Assembly (NCBI GenBank): GCA_965279295.1
Contig: CBDIHQ010000016.1
Length of the DNA stretch: 64,000 nt
Source of the DNA: Aquabacter sp965279295
GTDB lineage: Bacteria > Pseudomonadota > Alphaproteobacteria > Rhizobiales > Xanthobacteraceae
Reading direction: 5' to 3' (one strand)
Both the position numbers and the translations under genes were made by a program. Shown here piece by piece: positions 16,451-25,514 of this stretch. Under the pieces are notes generated by a model. That model was not told the DNA's origin and did no database searches. It worked only from the letters and a program-made list of their open reading frames with translations. Position 1 is the first letter of the stretch. The number at the start of each line of letters is the position of its first letter.

Positions 16451-16804
16451 ATGGGACGCCTATCGACGCATGTGCTGGATCTTGTCGATGGCGTGCCGGC
16501 GCTGGGGGTGGAGATCGAACTTTTTCGCATTGCAGCGGAAGGCGGGCGCACCCTGATCTCCCGGCACATCACAAATGCCGACGGGCGCACCGATACGCCG
16601 CTGCTCTCGGGCGAGTCGTTCGTGGGCGGCACCTACGAACTGGTGTTCCACATGGGGCCGTATTTCATGGCCCAGGGCACCCCGCTTTCCGAGCCGCCGT
16701 TCCTTGACCAAATTCCCCTGCGCTTTTCCATGGGCGAGGATGGGCATTACCATGTGCCCCTCCTCTGCTCGCCCTGGGCCTATTCCACCTATCGCGGCTC
16801 CTGA
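16451..16804 (+). CDS. uraH: 5-hydroxyisourate hydrolase
   Basis: A 117-aa transthyretin-like enzyme that opens 5-hydroxyisourate to OHCU, the second step of urate breakdown. It has the N-terminal LSTHVLD motif (catalytic His7), the arginine-containing SRHITNADGR segment, the substrate-site histidine in GHYHVPLLCSPWAYSTYRGS, and the diagnostic C-terminal YRGS. Length is exactly that of the family. The start at 16451 follows a GGGAAGGG ribosome site and matches the conserved N terminus. The next gene begins one base after its stop codon, so translation is probably coupled. Confidence 0.95.
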   Translation: MGRLSTHVLDLVDGVPALGVEIELFRIAAEGGRTLISRHITNADGRTDTPLLSGESFVGGTYELVFHMGPYFMAQGTPLSEPPFLDQIPLRFSMGEDGHYHVPLLCSPWAYSTYRGS

Positions 16805-16805
16805 C

Positions 16806-18227
16806 ATGACATCTAAGCCCTATCCCCGCGACCTCGTCGGCTATGGACGCAACCCGCCCCATCCCCGATGGCCGAGCGATGCACGGATCGCCGTGCAGTT
16901 CGTGATGAATTACGAGGAGGGGGGCGAGAACTCGATCCTCCATGGCGACAATGCCTCGGAAGCGTTCCTGTCCGAGATCATCGGTGCCGTGCCGTGGCCG
17001 CGCCAGCGGCACATGAACATGGAGAGCATTTACGAGTTCGGCTCCCGCGTCGGCTTCTGGCGGCTGCATCGCATGTTCACCGAACGCGGCATGCCGCTCA
17101 CGGTGTTCGGGGTGGCCACCGCGATGGCGCGCCATCCGGATGCGGTCGCCGCAATGAACGAAGCGGGTTGGGAGATCGCCAGCCATGGCTATAAGTGGAT
17201 CGAATACAAGGATTTCGCGAAGGAGGACGAGCGCGAGCACATCCTTGAGGCCGTGCGCCTCCACACCGAGGTCGCCGGCGCCCGGCCGCTGGGGTTCTAC
17301 CAGGGCCGTTCCGCGGAAAACACCACGCCGCTGGTGATGGAGGAGGGGGGCTTCCTTTATTCAGCCGACACCTACGCAGACGAATTGCCCTATTGGATCG
17401 AGGGGCCGAAAGGCCCTTTCCTGATGGTGCCCTACACGCTCGACGCTAACGACATGCGTTTCTCTGTGGCGGCGGGCTTCGGCTCGGGGGACGAGTTCTT
17501 CGGCTATCTCCGTGATAGCTTCGATGTGCTCTATGCCGAGGGAGCAAGCGCGCCGCGCATGCTCTCCATCGGTCTGCATAACCGCCTCGTGGGGCGGCCG
17601 GGCCGGGCGGCGGCTCTGGGTCGTTTCCTCGATTATATCCAGAGCCATGAGAAGGTATGGGTGGCGCGGCGGGTGGATATCGCCCGACATTGGATTGCCC
17701 ACCATCCCCCGCCCGGCGGCTATGTGCCGAGCCGGATGTCGCGCGCGCTGTTCGTGGAACGGTTCGGCGGCGTGTTCGAGCATTCGCCCTGGATCGCGCA
17801 AGCCGTGTATGACGCGGGTCTGACGTCCACTCAAGGCACTGCGCAAGGACTGCACGCCGTCATGGCGCAGGTGCTGCGCGCCGCCTCTCTGTCCCGGCAG
17901 ATGGACGTCATCAACGCTCACCCGGACCTCGCGGGAAAGCTTGCGGCCGCGAAGATGCTCACCGCCGACAGCACCGACGAGCAGGCATCCGCCGGGCTCG
18001 ACCAGTTGACCGAGGCGGAAAAGGCCAGGTTCACCGCGCTGAACGCGGCCTATGTGGAGAGGTTCGGCTTCGTCTTCATCATGGCGATCCGCGGCCGGAC
18101 CAAAGACGAGATCGTCGCCGGCTTCGAGCGCAGGCTCCAGAATTCGCTGGACGCCGAACGGGCGGAAGCTCTTACCCAGATCGAGCGCATCGCGCTGCTC
18201 CGCCTTGAGCAGATGATGCCGGGATAG
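16806..18227 (+). CDS. PuuE-UraD fusion: allantoinase plus OHCU decarboxylase
   Basis: A 473-aa bifunctional protein. Residues 1 to about 300 form a PuuE-type allantoinase of the polysaccharide-deacetylase fold (DLVGYGRNPPHPRWPSDARIAVQFVMNYEEGGE; EIASHGYKWI). Residues about 311-470 form OHCU decarboxylase (SRALFVERFGGVFEHSPWIA; NAHPDLAGKLA with catalytic His372; LNAAYVERFGFVFIMAIRGR). Together they convert OHCU to S-allantoin and then to allantoate. The two steps are consecutive, so the fusion makes biochemical sense. The start at 16806 gives the conserved N terminus and lies one base past the uraH stop. Both active regions look complete. Confidence 0.94.
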   Translation: MTSKPYPRDLVGYGRNPPHPRWPSDARIAVQFVMNYEEGGENSILHGDNASEAFLSEIIGAVPWPRQRHMNMESIYEFGSRVGFWRLHRMFTERGMPLTVFGVATAMARHPDAVAAMNEAGWEIASHGYKWIEYKDFAKEDEREHILEAVRLHTEVAGARPLGFYQGRSAENTTPLVMEEGGFLYSADTYADELPYWIEGPKGPFLMVPYTLDANDMRFSVAAGFGSGDEFFGYLRDSFDVLYAEGASAPRMLSIGLHNRLVGRPGRAAALGRFLDYIQSHEKVWVARRVDIARHWIAHHPPPGGYVPSRMSRALFVERFGGVFEHSPWIAQAVYDAGLTSTQGTAQGLHAVMAQVLRAASLSRQMDVINAHPDLAGKLAAAKMLTADSTDEQASAGLDQLTEAEKARFTALNAAYVERFGFVFIMAIRGRTKDEIVAGFERRLQNSLDAERAEALTQIERIALLRLEQMMPG

Positions 18228-18290
18228 GGCCGCCCCCAGTGGGGCCATCACCGTGCAGTTGAAACCGAAGTTCGGAAAAAAGAGCGTCCG

Positions 18291-19571
18291 ATGACACGCA
18301 GCGTCACGACCAGCGCGGACTTTGCGCCGCTCGATCCCGATCCCCTGGAGGGGGCGACCATCGCCGCGCGGCTGAAGGAGCTTGCCGCCTTCACTGACGT
18401 GCCCGGTGAGATGACCCGGTTGTCGCTGTCTCCCGCGCACAAGAGGTCTGCGGCGCAGGTAGCCTACTGGCTCCGCGCGGCGGGCATGCGGCAGGTCCAT
18501 GTGGATGGCACCGGTGCCGTGGTCGGCCGCTATGCCGCCGACCGGGCGGACGCAAAGACGCTGATCATCGGCTCGCATATCGACACGGTGCGCAACGCGG
18601 GCATCTATGACGGCAATCTCGGTGTGATGGTGGGTATTGCCGCGGTTCATCAATTGTACCGCGAGGGGCGGCGCCTGCCGTTCGCCATTGAGGTGGTGGC
18701 GTTCGCGGATGAGGAGGGCGTGCGCTTCCTCTCGACCCTGTCCTCTTCCAAGGCGCTCGCTGGCATCTTCGATCCTGCCTGCCTCGATGATGTGGACGCC
18801 GCCGGCATCTCGCGCCACGAGGCGCTGCGGGCGTTTGGAGCGCCTGTGGAGACCATTCCCTCCTGCGCGCGCGACCCGGCCGAAACGCTTGGCTATGTCG
18901 AGGTGCATATCGAGCAGGGGCCGGTTCTGGAGGCGCTGGAGCTGCCGCTCGGCATCGTCACCGGCATAGCCGGCGCGTCGCGCGCGACCGTGCGGCTGAA
19001 AGGGCAGGCGGCCCATTCCGGCACCATGCCCATGCCCATGCGCCAGGACGCGTTGGCGGCGGCCGCGGAGATCATCCTAGCGATCGAGCAGCGCGGTTCC
19101 GTAAACGTCGAGCCCGCTTCCCTGGTGGCAACGGTGGGCACGCTCATCATCGCCGGCAGTGCCGTAAACGTGGTGCCGGGGGAAGTGCAATTCTCAATCG
19201 ACGTGCGCTCCTCCGACGATGCAGTGCGCAAGGCGGCTGTGGCTGATATCTCGCAGGCGATCGCGGAGATTTCCGACCGCCGGTCGGTAAAGCCGTTTCT
19301 CTCATGGGGCCATGACGCCCCCGCTGCGCCTTGCGACGAGGGACTTCAGGCCCGGCTCGCCGAGGCGGTGGAAAACGTCGGCCTCACCGCGCATCGTCTG
19401 CCTTCCGGGGCCGGCCACGACGCTATGGTGTTCCGCAACGTGCTCCCCATGGCGATGATGTTCGTGCGCTCGCAGAACGGTAGCCATAACCCCAGAGAAT
19501 ACGCCGCGCCGGAAGACATAGGCCTCGCAGCGAAGGCCTTGCATGCCTTTCTCCTGGGGCTGGCGCGTTAG
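18291..19571 (+). CDS. allC: Allantoate amidohydrolase (M20 hydantoinase/carbamoylase family)
   Basis: A 426-aa zinc-dependent amidohydrolase. Metal-binding and catalytic segments of the M20 family are visible: GSHIDTVRNAGIYDGNLGV, VVAFADEEGVRF, EVHIEQGPVLE, the dimer-domain GQAAHSGTMPMPMRQDAL and the C-terminal NGSHNPREYAAPED. Relatives act on allantoate, ureidoglycolate or N-carbamoyl amino acids; its place directly after the PuuE-UraD gene makes allantoate the likely substrate, releasing ammonia and CO2 to yield ureidoglycine. It ends in a 4-bp overlap with the convergent lipid-kinase gene (TTAG region at 19568-19571). Confidence 0.88.
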   Translation: MTRSVTTSADFAPLDPDPLEGATIAARLKELAAFTDVPGEMTRLSLSPAHKRSAAQVAYWLRAAGMRQVHVDGTGAVVGRYAADRADAKTLIIGSHIDTVRNAGIYDGNLGVMVGIAAVHQLYREGRRLPFAIEVVAFADEEGVRFLSTLSSSKALAGIFDPACLDDVDAAGISRHEALRAFGAPVETIPSCARDPAETLGYVEVHIEQGPVLEALELPLGIVTGIAGASRATVRLKGQAAHSGTMPMPMRQDALAAAAEIILAIEQRGSVNVEPASLVATVGTLIIAGSAVNVVPGEVQFSIDVRSSDDAVRKAAVADISQAIAEISDRRSVKPFLSWGHDAPAAPCDEGLQARLAEAVENVGLTAHRLPSGAGHDAMVFRNVLPMAMMFVRSQNGSHNPREYAAPEDIGLAAKALHAFLLGLAR

Positions 19572-20452
19572 GCGTCCGGTCCCGCCAGTTGCGGCAGGAG
19601 CATGCGGGCATGGGTGCGGCCCATCTCCAGCGTCAAAGGCAGGGCGCTGATGGAAACGTCGAGGTCGTCGTCCACCCGCAGCCGCTTATGGGCGCGTAGG
19701 ATTGTCACCTGCTCTCCGCGCAGGCATTCCACGGGTGGGCGGATGCCCCAGTCCGCGTGGGTCAGCCATTCCACCATGGCTTCCCGCTGTTCTTCCAGTG
19801 CATAGACCACCTCGATCTTGCCATCGCCCGGCTCGGCCCAGGGCACCAGATTGATCTTGGGGCCGATCCTGCTGATGTTGGTGATCTCGGCGAACAAAAC
19901 GTCCAGAACGGCGCTTTTGCCGTCCACCTCGATCTCGATGCTTCGGGGCTTCTTGCGCTTCATGGCCTTGGTGATGGTTTTCAGTGCCGTCTCAAGCTGA
20001 GTCTCGGTTGGGCCGCTGATATCGTCGAGTGTGCGCATCGCGGCGGCGAACGCACCGATGCCGATGCCTTCCACCACGCTGCGGGTGCCGTCGGAACTCT
20101 CCACCGAGCCGATGTCGAAGCGCCCGACCCTCCCCTCCGTCCAGCCGGGGACCAGATCCTCGCACGCGCCCCGGATGCCCAGCGACATGGCGATATTGTT
20201 GGCGGTGCCCAGCGGCAGGATGGCAACCGGCGGGGCATCCTCGGGCAATTGCTTGAGCACCTTGCTGACTGTGCCGTCGCCCCCGGCGGCGGCGATCAAG
20301 TCTGCCGGCCACGTCAGTGCTTGTGCGAGGGTCGGGTCCTTGCTGGAGCGATAGTGCACGGAATGGCCGTGCTCGCGCAGCAGTTCGACCAACGTTTCCG
20401 CACCCTGGTCGGCATTACCGGCGGTCGCATTGTGAATGAGAGTAACGCGCAT
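19568..20452 (-). CDS. Diacylglycerol/lipid kinase-family protein
   Basis: A 294-aa protein with the diacylglycerol kinase catalytic domain at its N terminus: LIHNATAGNAD, the nucleotide-binding AAGGDGTVSKVLKQL and ILPLGTANNIAMSLG. The C-terminal half (SIEIEVDGKSAVLDVLFAEITNISRIGPKINLVPWAEPGDGKIEVV) is the beta-sandwich of the YegS/BmrU group. It probably phosphorylates a membrane lipid at the cytosolic face; the acceptor is unknown. The start at 20452 gives the conserved MRVTLIHN; a longer frame upstream lacks family resemblance. It is divergent from the hybrid kinase gene. Confidence 0.88.
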   Translation of the reverse strand: MRVTLIHNATAGNADQGAETLVELLREHGHSVHYRSSKDPTLAQALTWPADLIAAAGGDGTVSKVLKQLPEDAPPVAILPLGTANNIAMSLGIRGACEDLVPGWTEGRVGRFDIGSVESSDGTRSVVEGIGIGAFAAAMRTLDDISGPTETQLETALKTITKAMKRKKPRSIEIEVDGKSAVLDVLFAEITNISRIGPKINLVPWAEPGDGKIEVVYALEEQREAMVEWLTHADWGIRPPVECLRGEQVTILRAHKRLRVDDDLDVSISALPLTLEMGRTHARMLLPQLAGPDA

Positions 20453-20621
20453 CGACGATCTCCAGCCCTTTTGCCGTTCAACAGCGTGACGGCAGAGCTT
20501 GTTCCCTAAACGGAGACTTGCGGGTCGGGATGCGTGGAGCGGCCGAGGTGCACATCTGGACAGGCCCGAACTTTGTGTGAACACTCGCACCCGCGCGCAC
20601 CGGGCACTGGATCAGAAGGAC

Positions 20622-23600
20622 ATGCTGCAAGCCTGGGTCGTCGTCTTCGTCGCGCTCGCCTATATCGGCATGCTGTTCGGCGTGGCGAGCTTCGGCGACC
20701 GGCTGCGCCGGGCCAAGCCGAGCGGCGCCCCGCGTCCGCTGATCTATTCGCTTTCCCTCGCGGTCTATTGCACCTCGTGGACCTTCTTCGGCTCGGTGGG
20801 CCTCGCCACCACCCAGGGCTTTGACTTCCTCACCATCTATCTCGGTCCGGTGATCGTGATTGGCGCGGCGGCGCCGGTTCTTATGCGTATCGTGCGCTTA
20901 GCGAAGACGCACAACATCACCTCGATCGCCGATTTCATGGCGGCGCGCTACGGCAAGCACCAGGGCATCGCCGCGCTGGTCACGGTGGTCGCCATTGTCG
21001 GATCCATTCCCTACATCTCGCTGCAGCTCAAGGCGGTGTCGTCCTCGCTGCTGGCTGTCATGGGGCATCTCAGCTCGGGTCCGCTCGCCGGCTCCATCGG
21101 CGGCGACCTCGCCTTGTTCGTCGCACTCGCCATGGCAGCCTTCGCTGTCCTGTTCGGCACCCGCCACACCGACGCCACCGAGCATCAAGAGGGGCTGATG
21201 CTGGCGGTGGCGACGGAATCCATCGTCAAGCTGGTGGCGTTCCTGGCGGTCGGATTCTTCGTCACCTTCATGCTGTTCGACGGCCCCGGCCCACTGTTGC
21301 AGGCGGCCCGGCAGACCGGCGTCATCGCGCCGTTCGACCGGGGTATCTCGCTGGAGAACTGGGTCACCATGACCCTGCTTTCCGCGGGTGCCTTTGTTCT
21401 TCTGCCGCGCCAGTTCCATGTTGCGGTGGTGGAGAACCGTGGCGTCGAGGAGATCAAGCGCGCCCGCTGGCTGTTCCCGCTCTACCTCGTGCTCATCAAC
21501 CTGTTCGTGGTGCCGGTGGCGCTGGCGGGCATGGTGCTGTTCCCGCTCCAGACCGTGGACCGGGACGTGTTCGTGCTCGCCGTGCCTTTGGCTGCGGGGG
21601 CGGAGTATCTGGCTCTGCTGGCGTTCGTCGGTGGCCTCTCGGCTGCCACAGCCATGGTGATCGTGGAGACCGTGGCTCTCGCCATCATGATCTCCAACGA
21701 CCTTGTCATGCCGCTTCTGCTGCGGCGGCGGACGGCGCGCGGCGAGAGCCAGCAGACGCCACACGACATGGTGGGGGTGCTGCTCTCGGTGCGGCGTGCG
21801 GCGATCTTCCTGATCCTGCTGCTGACCTATCTGTATTACCGCACCACGGGCGATGTGCAGCTTGCGCAGATCGGCCTGCTCTCGTTCGCCGCTATCGCCC
21901 AGGTGGGCCCAGCGTTTGCTGCTGGCCTGATCTGGCGCCGGGCCACCGCCAAGGGCGCGATAGCCGGTATTCTGGTGGGCATCCTGGTGTGGGCCTATAC
22001 CCTCCTGCTGCCGATGCTCGCCGATGCCGGCCTCATTCCTCGTCCGTTCGTGGATAACGGGCCATTCGGCATCGGCCTGCTGCGGCCCGGCCAGCTTCTG
22101 GGACTATCCGCAACCCCGCTTGCGCACGGCGTCGCCTGGAGCCTGGGACTGAACACCCTGCTGCTGGCGCTGGTGTCGCTGCTGACCAAACCTTCCTCCA
22201 TCGAGCAGGTGCAGGCGGGCCTGTTCATCGCTTCAGAGCAGGCGACGCCGCGCCCCAATTTCCGCCGCTGGCGTTCCTCTGTCATGGTGGAGGAACTGAT
22301 CACCACGGTTGCCCGCTATCTCGGTGAGGAGCGCGCCCGCTCCGCCTTCGCCGCCTTCGCCCGCGACCGGGGTATCCGGATCGATCCGCGCCACGAGGCG
22401 GACGCGCAATTGGTGCGCTATGCAGAGCATCTGCTGGCCTCGGCCATCGGTGCCGCCTCCTCGCGTCTCGTGTTGTCCCTGCTGCTGCGCAAGCGCGCGG
22501 TCTCAACCAAGGCGGCGCTGAAGCTGCTGGACGATGCCTCCGCCGCGATCCAGTACAATCGCGAACTGTTGCAGACCGCCATTGATCATGTGGGGCAGGG
22601 GATCGCAGTGTTCGACCGCGACCTGCATCTCGTGTGCTGGAATCGGCAATTCGGCGAGATGCTGGACCTGCCGCCGGAATGCTACGCCATCGGCGTGCAA
22701 CTCCAGGAAATCCTGCGCCATGCCCAGGCGGAGCCGGAGGATGCCTCCGCCGACTTCGACGCGCGGCTCGCCCGCTATGCCGTGGGCGGGCCAGGACTCC
22801 AGGAGCGCCTGAAGCACCTCAACGCCTCCATCGAGGCTCGCTCCGATCCTCTGCCGGACGGCGGCATCGTCGTGACCTTCACCGACATCACCGCTTCGGT
22901 GGACGCGGAGATGGCGCTGGAGCGGGCCAACGAGACCCTGGAACGCCGGGTGCGCGAGCGCACAGAGGAGTTGGAACATCTCAACCAGGCTCTCGAGCGG
23001 GCGCGCGCCGTCGCCGACGAAGCGAACGTCTCCAAGACGCGCTTCCTCGCCGCCGCCAGCCACGACATTCTCCAGCCGCTCAATGCCGCTCGACTCTATG
23101 TCACCAGTCTTGTGGAGCGCGCCCAGGCACCCGATCAGGCGCGACTCGCCGGCAACATCGATTCATCACTGGAAGCGGTAGAGGAAATCCTTTCGGCCCT
23201 GCTCGACATCTCCCGCCTCGACAGCGGCGCCATGCGCCCGGAGATCGCGCCGTTCCGCATGAACGACATGCTGAAGCAACTGGCGCTGGAATTCGAGCCA
23301 ATGGCCGCTGAGAAGAATCTGAAGCTCACCTTCGTGGCGTCGTCCCTCACCGTGCGCTCCGACCGTCGCCTGCTGCGCCGGCTGCTGCAGAACTTGATTT
23401 CCAACGCCATCAAATACACCCCCAAGGGACGGGTTCTGGTTGGCTGCCGGCGGCGGCGCGGTAAGGTGCGGGTGGAGGTGATCGACACGGGTATGGGGAT
23501 CCCCCGATCCAAGCACAAGCTGGTGTTCCAGGAGTTCCAGCGGCTCGACCAGGGTGCGCGTGAGGCGCGCGGCCTCGGCCTCGGTCTGTCCATCGTCGAG

Positions 23601-24128
23601 CGAATTGCCCGCGTGCTGGAGCATCCTGTAAGTATCCGCTCCGCGCTCGGGCGCGGTTCCAGCTTCGCGGTGGAATTGCCGATCGCGCTGCCCTTGCCGG
23701 AGGCTGCGGCCGAGCCGCGCAGCGCTGGCAGTCGCGCTGCGCCGCTTGAAGGATTGGTGATCCTGGCCATCGACAACGAGCCGGCTATTCTGGACGGCAT
23801 GGACCTGCTGCTCTCTGGATGGGGCTGCACCGTCATCAAGGCGGGCGATGCCGCGAGCGCCCTACGCGAAGTGCGGGCCGCCAAGGTCCGGCCGGACTTC
23901 ATCCTGGTAGATTATCATCTCGACGGCGGGCACGGCATCGACGCCGCCACCAGCCTGCGCTCGAAGCTCGGGCAAATCCCCGCCGTCCTCATCACCGCCG
24001 ACCGTACCCGCAAGGTGCGCGATGCCGCCGCTGCTGCCGACATGACGATGCTCAACAAGCCTTTGAAACCCGCTGCTTTGCGCGCGCTTCTGGCCCAACG
24101 CCGCCTGGTGCGCCCGGCCGCAGAATAG
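20622..24128 (+). CDS. Hybrid sensor histidine kinase with symporter-like membrane domain
   Basis: A 1168-aa membrane kinase. The first ~560 residues are a Na+/solute-symporter-like region with about 12-13 helices (LAVYCTSWTFFGSVGLATTQGFDFLTIYLGP; GTRHTDATEHQEGLMLAVATESIVKLVAFL). Then come a PAS-like domain (DHVGQGIAVFDRDLHLVCWN), a coiled coil, the H box FLAAASHDILQPLNAARLY with His814, a HATPase domain (NLISNAIKYTPKG; LGLGLSIVERIA), and a C-terminal receiver with Asp1097 in ILVDYHLDGG. The layout matches the CbrA/NahK-like kinases that monitor nutrients. The start at 20622 follows AGAAGGA. No cognate DNA-binding regulator is adjacent. Confidence 0.93.
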   Translation: MLQAWVVVFVALAYIGMLFGVASFGDRLRRAKPSGAPRPLIYSLSLAVYCTSWTFFGSVGLATTQGFDFLTIYLGPVIVIGAAAPVLMRIVRLAKTHNITSIADFMAARYGKHQGIAALVTVVAIVGSIPYISLQLKAVSSSLLAVMGHLSSGPLAGSIGGDLALFVALAMAAFAVLFGTRHTDATEHQEGLMLAVATESIVKLVAFLAVGFFVTFMLFDGPGPLLQAARQTGVIAPFDRGISLENWVTMTLLSAGAFVLLPRQFHVAVVENRGVEEIKRARWLFPLYLVLINLFVVPVALAGMVLFPLQTVDRDVFVLAVPLAAGAEYLALLAFVGGLSAATAMVIVETVALAIMISNDLVMPLLLRRRTARGESQQTPHDMVGVLLSVRRAAIFLILLLTYLYYRTTGDVQLAQIGLLSFAAIAQVGPAFAAGLIWRRATAKGAIAGILVGILVWAYTLLLPMLADAGLIPRPFVDNGPFGIGLLRPGQLLGLSATPLAHGVAWSLGLNTLLLALVSLLTKPSSIEQVQAGLFIASEQATPRPNFRRWRSSVMVEELITTVARYLGEERARSAFAAFARDRGIRIDPRHEADAQLVRYAEHLLASAIGAASSRLVLSLLLRKRAVSTKAALKLLDDASAAIQYNRELLQTAIDHVGQGIAVFDRDLHLVCWNRQFGEMLDLPPECYAIGVQLQEILRHAQAEPEDASADFDARLARYAVGGPGLQERLKHLNASIEARSDPLPDGGIVVTFTDITASVDAEMALERANETLERRVRERTEELEHLNQALERARAVADEANVSKTRFLAAASHDILQPLNAARLYVTSLVERAQAPDQARLAGNIDSSLEAVEEILSALLDISRLDSGAMRPEIAPFRMNDMLKQLALEFEPMAAEKNLKLTFVASSLTVRSDRRLLRRLLQNLISNAIKYTPKGRVLVGCRRRRGKVRVEVIDTGMGIPRSKHKLVFQEFQRLDQGAREARGLGLGLSIVERIARVLEHPVSIRSALGRGSSFAVELPIALPLPEAAAEPRSAGSRAAPLEGLVILAIDNEPAILDGMDLLLSGWGCTVIKAGDAASALREVRAAKVRPDFILVDYHLDGGHGIDAATSLRSKLGQIPAVLITADRTRKVRDAAAAADMTMLNKPLKPAALRALLAQRRLVRPAAE

Positions 24129-24328
24129 AGGGTTTCCACAGACTGCATCTTGGCCTTGGGATGATCCTTTTTCCTCCCCCTCACCGCCAAATATTCGCCC
24201 CGATCTGCACCGACCTTGGTTGCCGACGCGAAGTGGCCTTGGCGTTTTGTTAGGCGCCAAGAAAGTATAACCCACTTCGCATTCGGTCGTTCCGCGTATA
24301 CGGAGCGTTAACCCTGTCGGAGATTTCC

Positions 24329-24535
24329 ATGACATTTACCATCAATGTTCCGGTGTTTCCGATGAGGCAGGAAGTCGAAGCGCGCCGGGTGCGGAAATCT
24401 TCGAATATTCTGAACGGCCTTCTGCCACGTCGACGCTCGCGCGATGCCGAGGGGTTTCTTGAGCTTGAGTTGCTGCCGCTCGACCAAATTGATGATGTGG
24501 AAAGCGCCCGGTCACGTCGCGACCGGCGGTCCTGA
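24329..24535 (+). CDS. Small hypothetical protein
   Basis: A possible 68-aa protein (MTFTINVPVFPMRQEVEARRVRK...) inside the 565-bp gap between the hybrid kinase and ubiE. A GGAG lies seven bases before the ATG, and its N terminus is not a shadow of any other gene. It is Arg-rich in the middle and acidic near the end, without a recognisable domain or membrane segment. I do not recognise it. The rest of the gap (24129-24328 and 24536-24694) shows no coding or regulatory signal I can support. Confidence 0.4.
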   Translation: MTFTINVPVFPMRQEVEARRVRKSSNILNGLLPRRRSRDAEGFLELELLPLDQIDDVESARSRRDRRS

Positions 24536-24694
24536 GGCGCAATTCCCACAATCCCTCGACCTTCGGCGCAAGCGGGAGAGGGCGGGGCATGCAAAGGCGG
24601 AGGGGGAGCAGGTGCGCCGCCCCCGCCGCATGGCGCCGGGCGGAGCGATCCGGTAAGGTTCCGGCGAATACCGCACGGAGCCGCTAGAGCCGCG

Positions 24695-25465
24695 ATGCCA
24701 CAGGAACCCCACGACGCCGCCGAAACCCATTTTGGTTATCGCACCGTTCCGCTGGCGGAAAAGCAGGTGCTCGTGAACGACGTGTTCCACAAGGTCGCGC
24801 GCCGCTACGACTTGATGAATGACTTCATGTCGGTCGGCCTGCACCGGGTGTGGAAGGACGCGCTCGTGTCCAAGGTGCGTCCGCCCCAGGGAAACCGGCC
24901 GTTTCTGCTGCTCGATCTTGCCGGGGGCACCGGCGATGTGTCGTTCCGCGTGGTTCGGGCGGGCGGCGAGGGCACCCGCGCCATCGTCGCCGACATCAAC
25001 ACCGGCATGCTTGAAGTGGGCCGCGAGCGCGCGCAGAAGGCCGGGCTCGATGCGCGCGTGGAGTTCGCCGAGGCGAATGCCGAGGCGCTGCCCTTTCCCG
25101 ATTCTCATTTCGATGCGGTGACCATCGCATTCGGCATTCGCAACGTGCCGCGCATTCCCACGGCGCTGTCCGAGATGCGGCGCGTGCTGAAGCCGGGCGG
25201 GCGGGCGCTGGTGCTGGAATTCTCCCAGGTGGACGTGCCCATGCTGGATAAGCTCTATGAGCTTTATTCCTTCCGCGTCATCCCGGAACTGGGCAAGCGG
25301 GTGGCGGGAGATGCGGAGCCTTATCGTTATCTCGTGGAATCGATCCGACGCTTTCCCGCGCCGGAGGCGTTTGCGGGTCTGATGCGGGAGGCCGGCTTCG
25401 GGCGCGTCTCCTACACGTCGATGACCGGAAATGTGGTCGCGCTCCATTCCGGCTACCGTATCTGA
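24695..25465 (+). CDS. ubiE: Ubiquinone/menaquinone biosynthesis C-methyltransferase UbiE
   Basis: A 256-aa SAM-dependent methyltransferase of quinone biosynthesis (C-methylation of the demethoxyquinol ring). Family signatures are VFHKVARRYDLMNDFMSVGLHRVWKDALV, the SAM loop LLDLAGGTGDVSFRV, DAVTIAFGIRNVPRIPTALSEMRRVLKPGGRALVLEFSQ and the C-terminal GNVVALHSGYRI. Length is normal. It is followed 49 bp later by ubiB, and then coaBC and dut, a conserved alphaproteobacterial order; the mutM gene that often precedes ubiE in this group is absent here. Confidence 0.97.
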   Translation: MPQEPHDAAETHFGYRTVPLAEKQVLVNDVFHKVARRYDLMNDFMSVGLHRVWKDALVSKVRPPQGNRPFLLLDLAGGTGDVSFRVVRAGGEGTRAIVADINTGMLEVGRERAQKAGLDARVEFAEANAEALPFPDSHFDAVTIAFGIRNVPRIPTALSEMRRVLKPGGRALVLEFSQVDVPMLDKLYELYSFRVIPELGKRVAGDAEPYRYLVESIRRFPAPEAFAGLMREAGFGRVSYTSMTGNVVALHSGYRI

Positions 25466-25514
25466 TGTCCCGCGTTCGCAGGCCGCCATTTGGCGCAGTC
25501 CGGAGAGTTGACGC

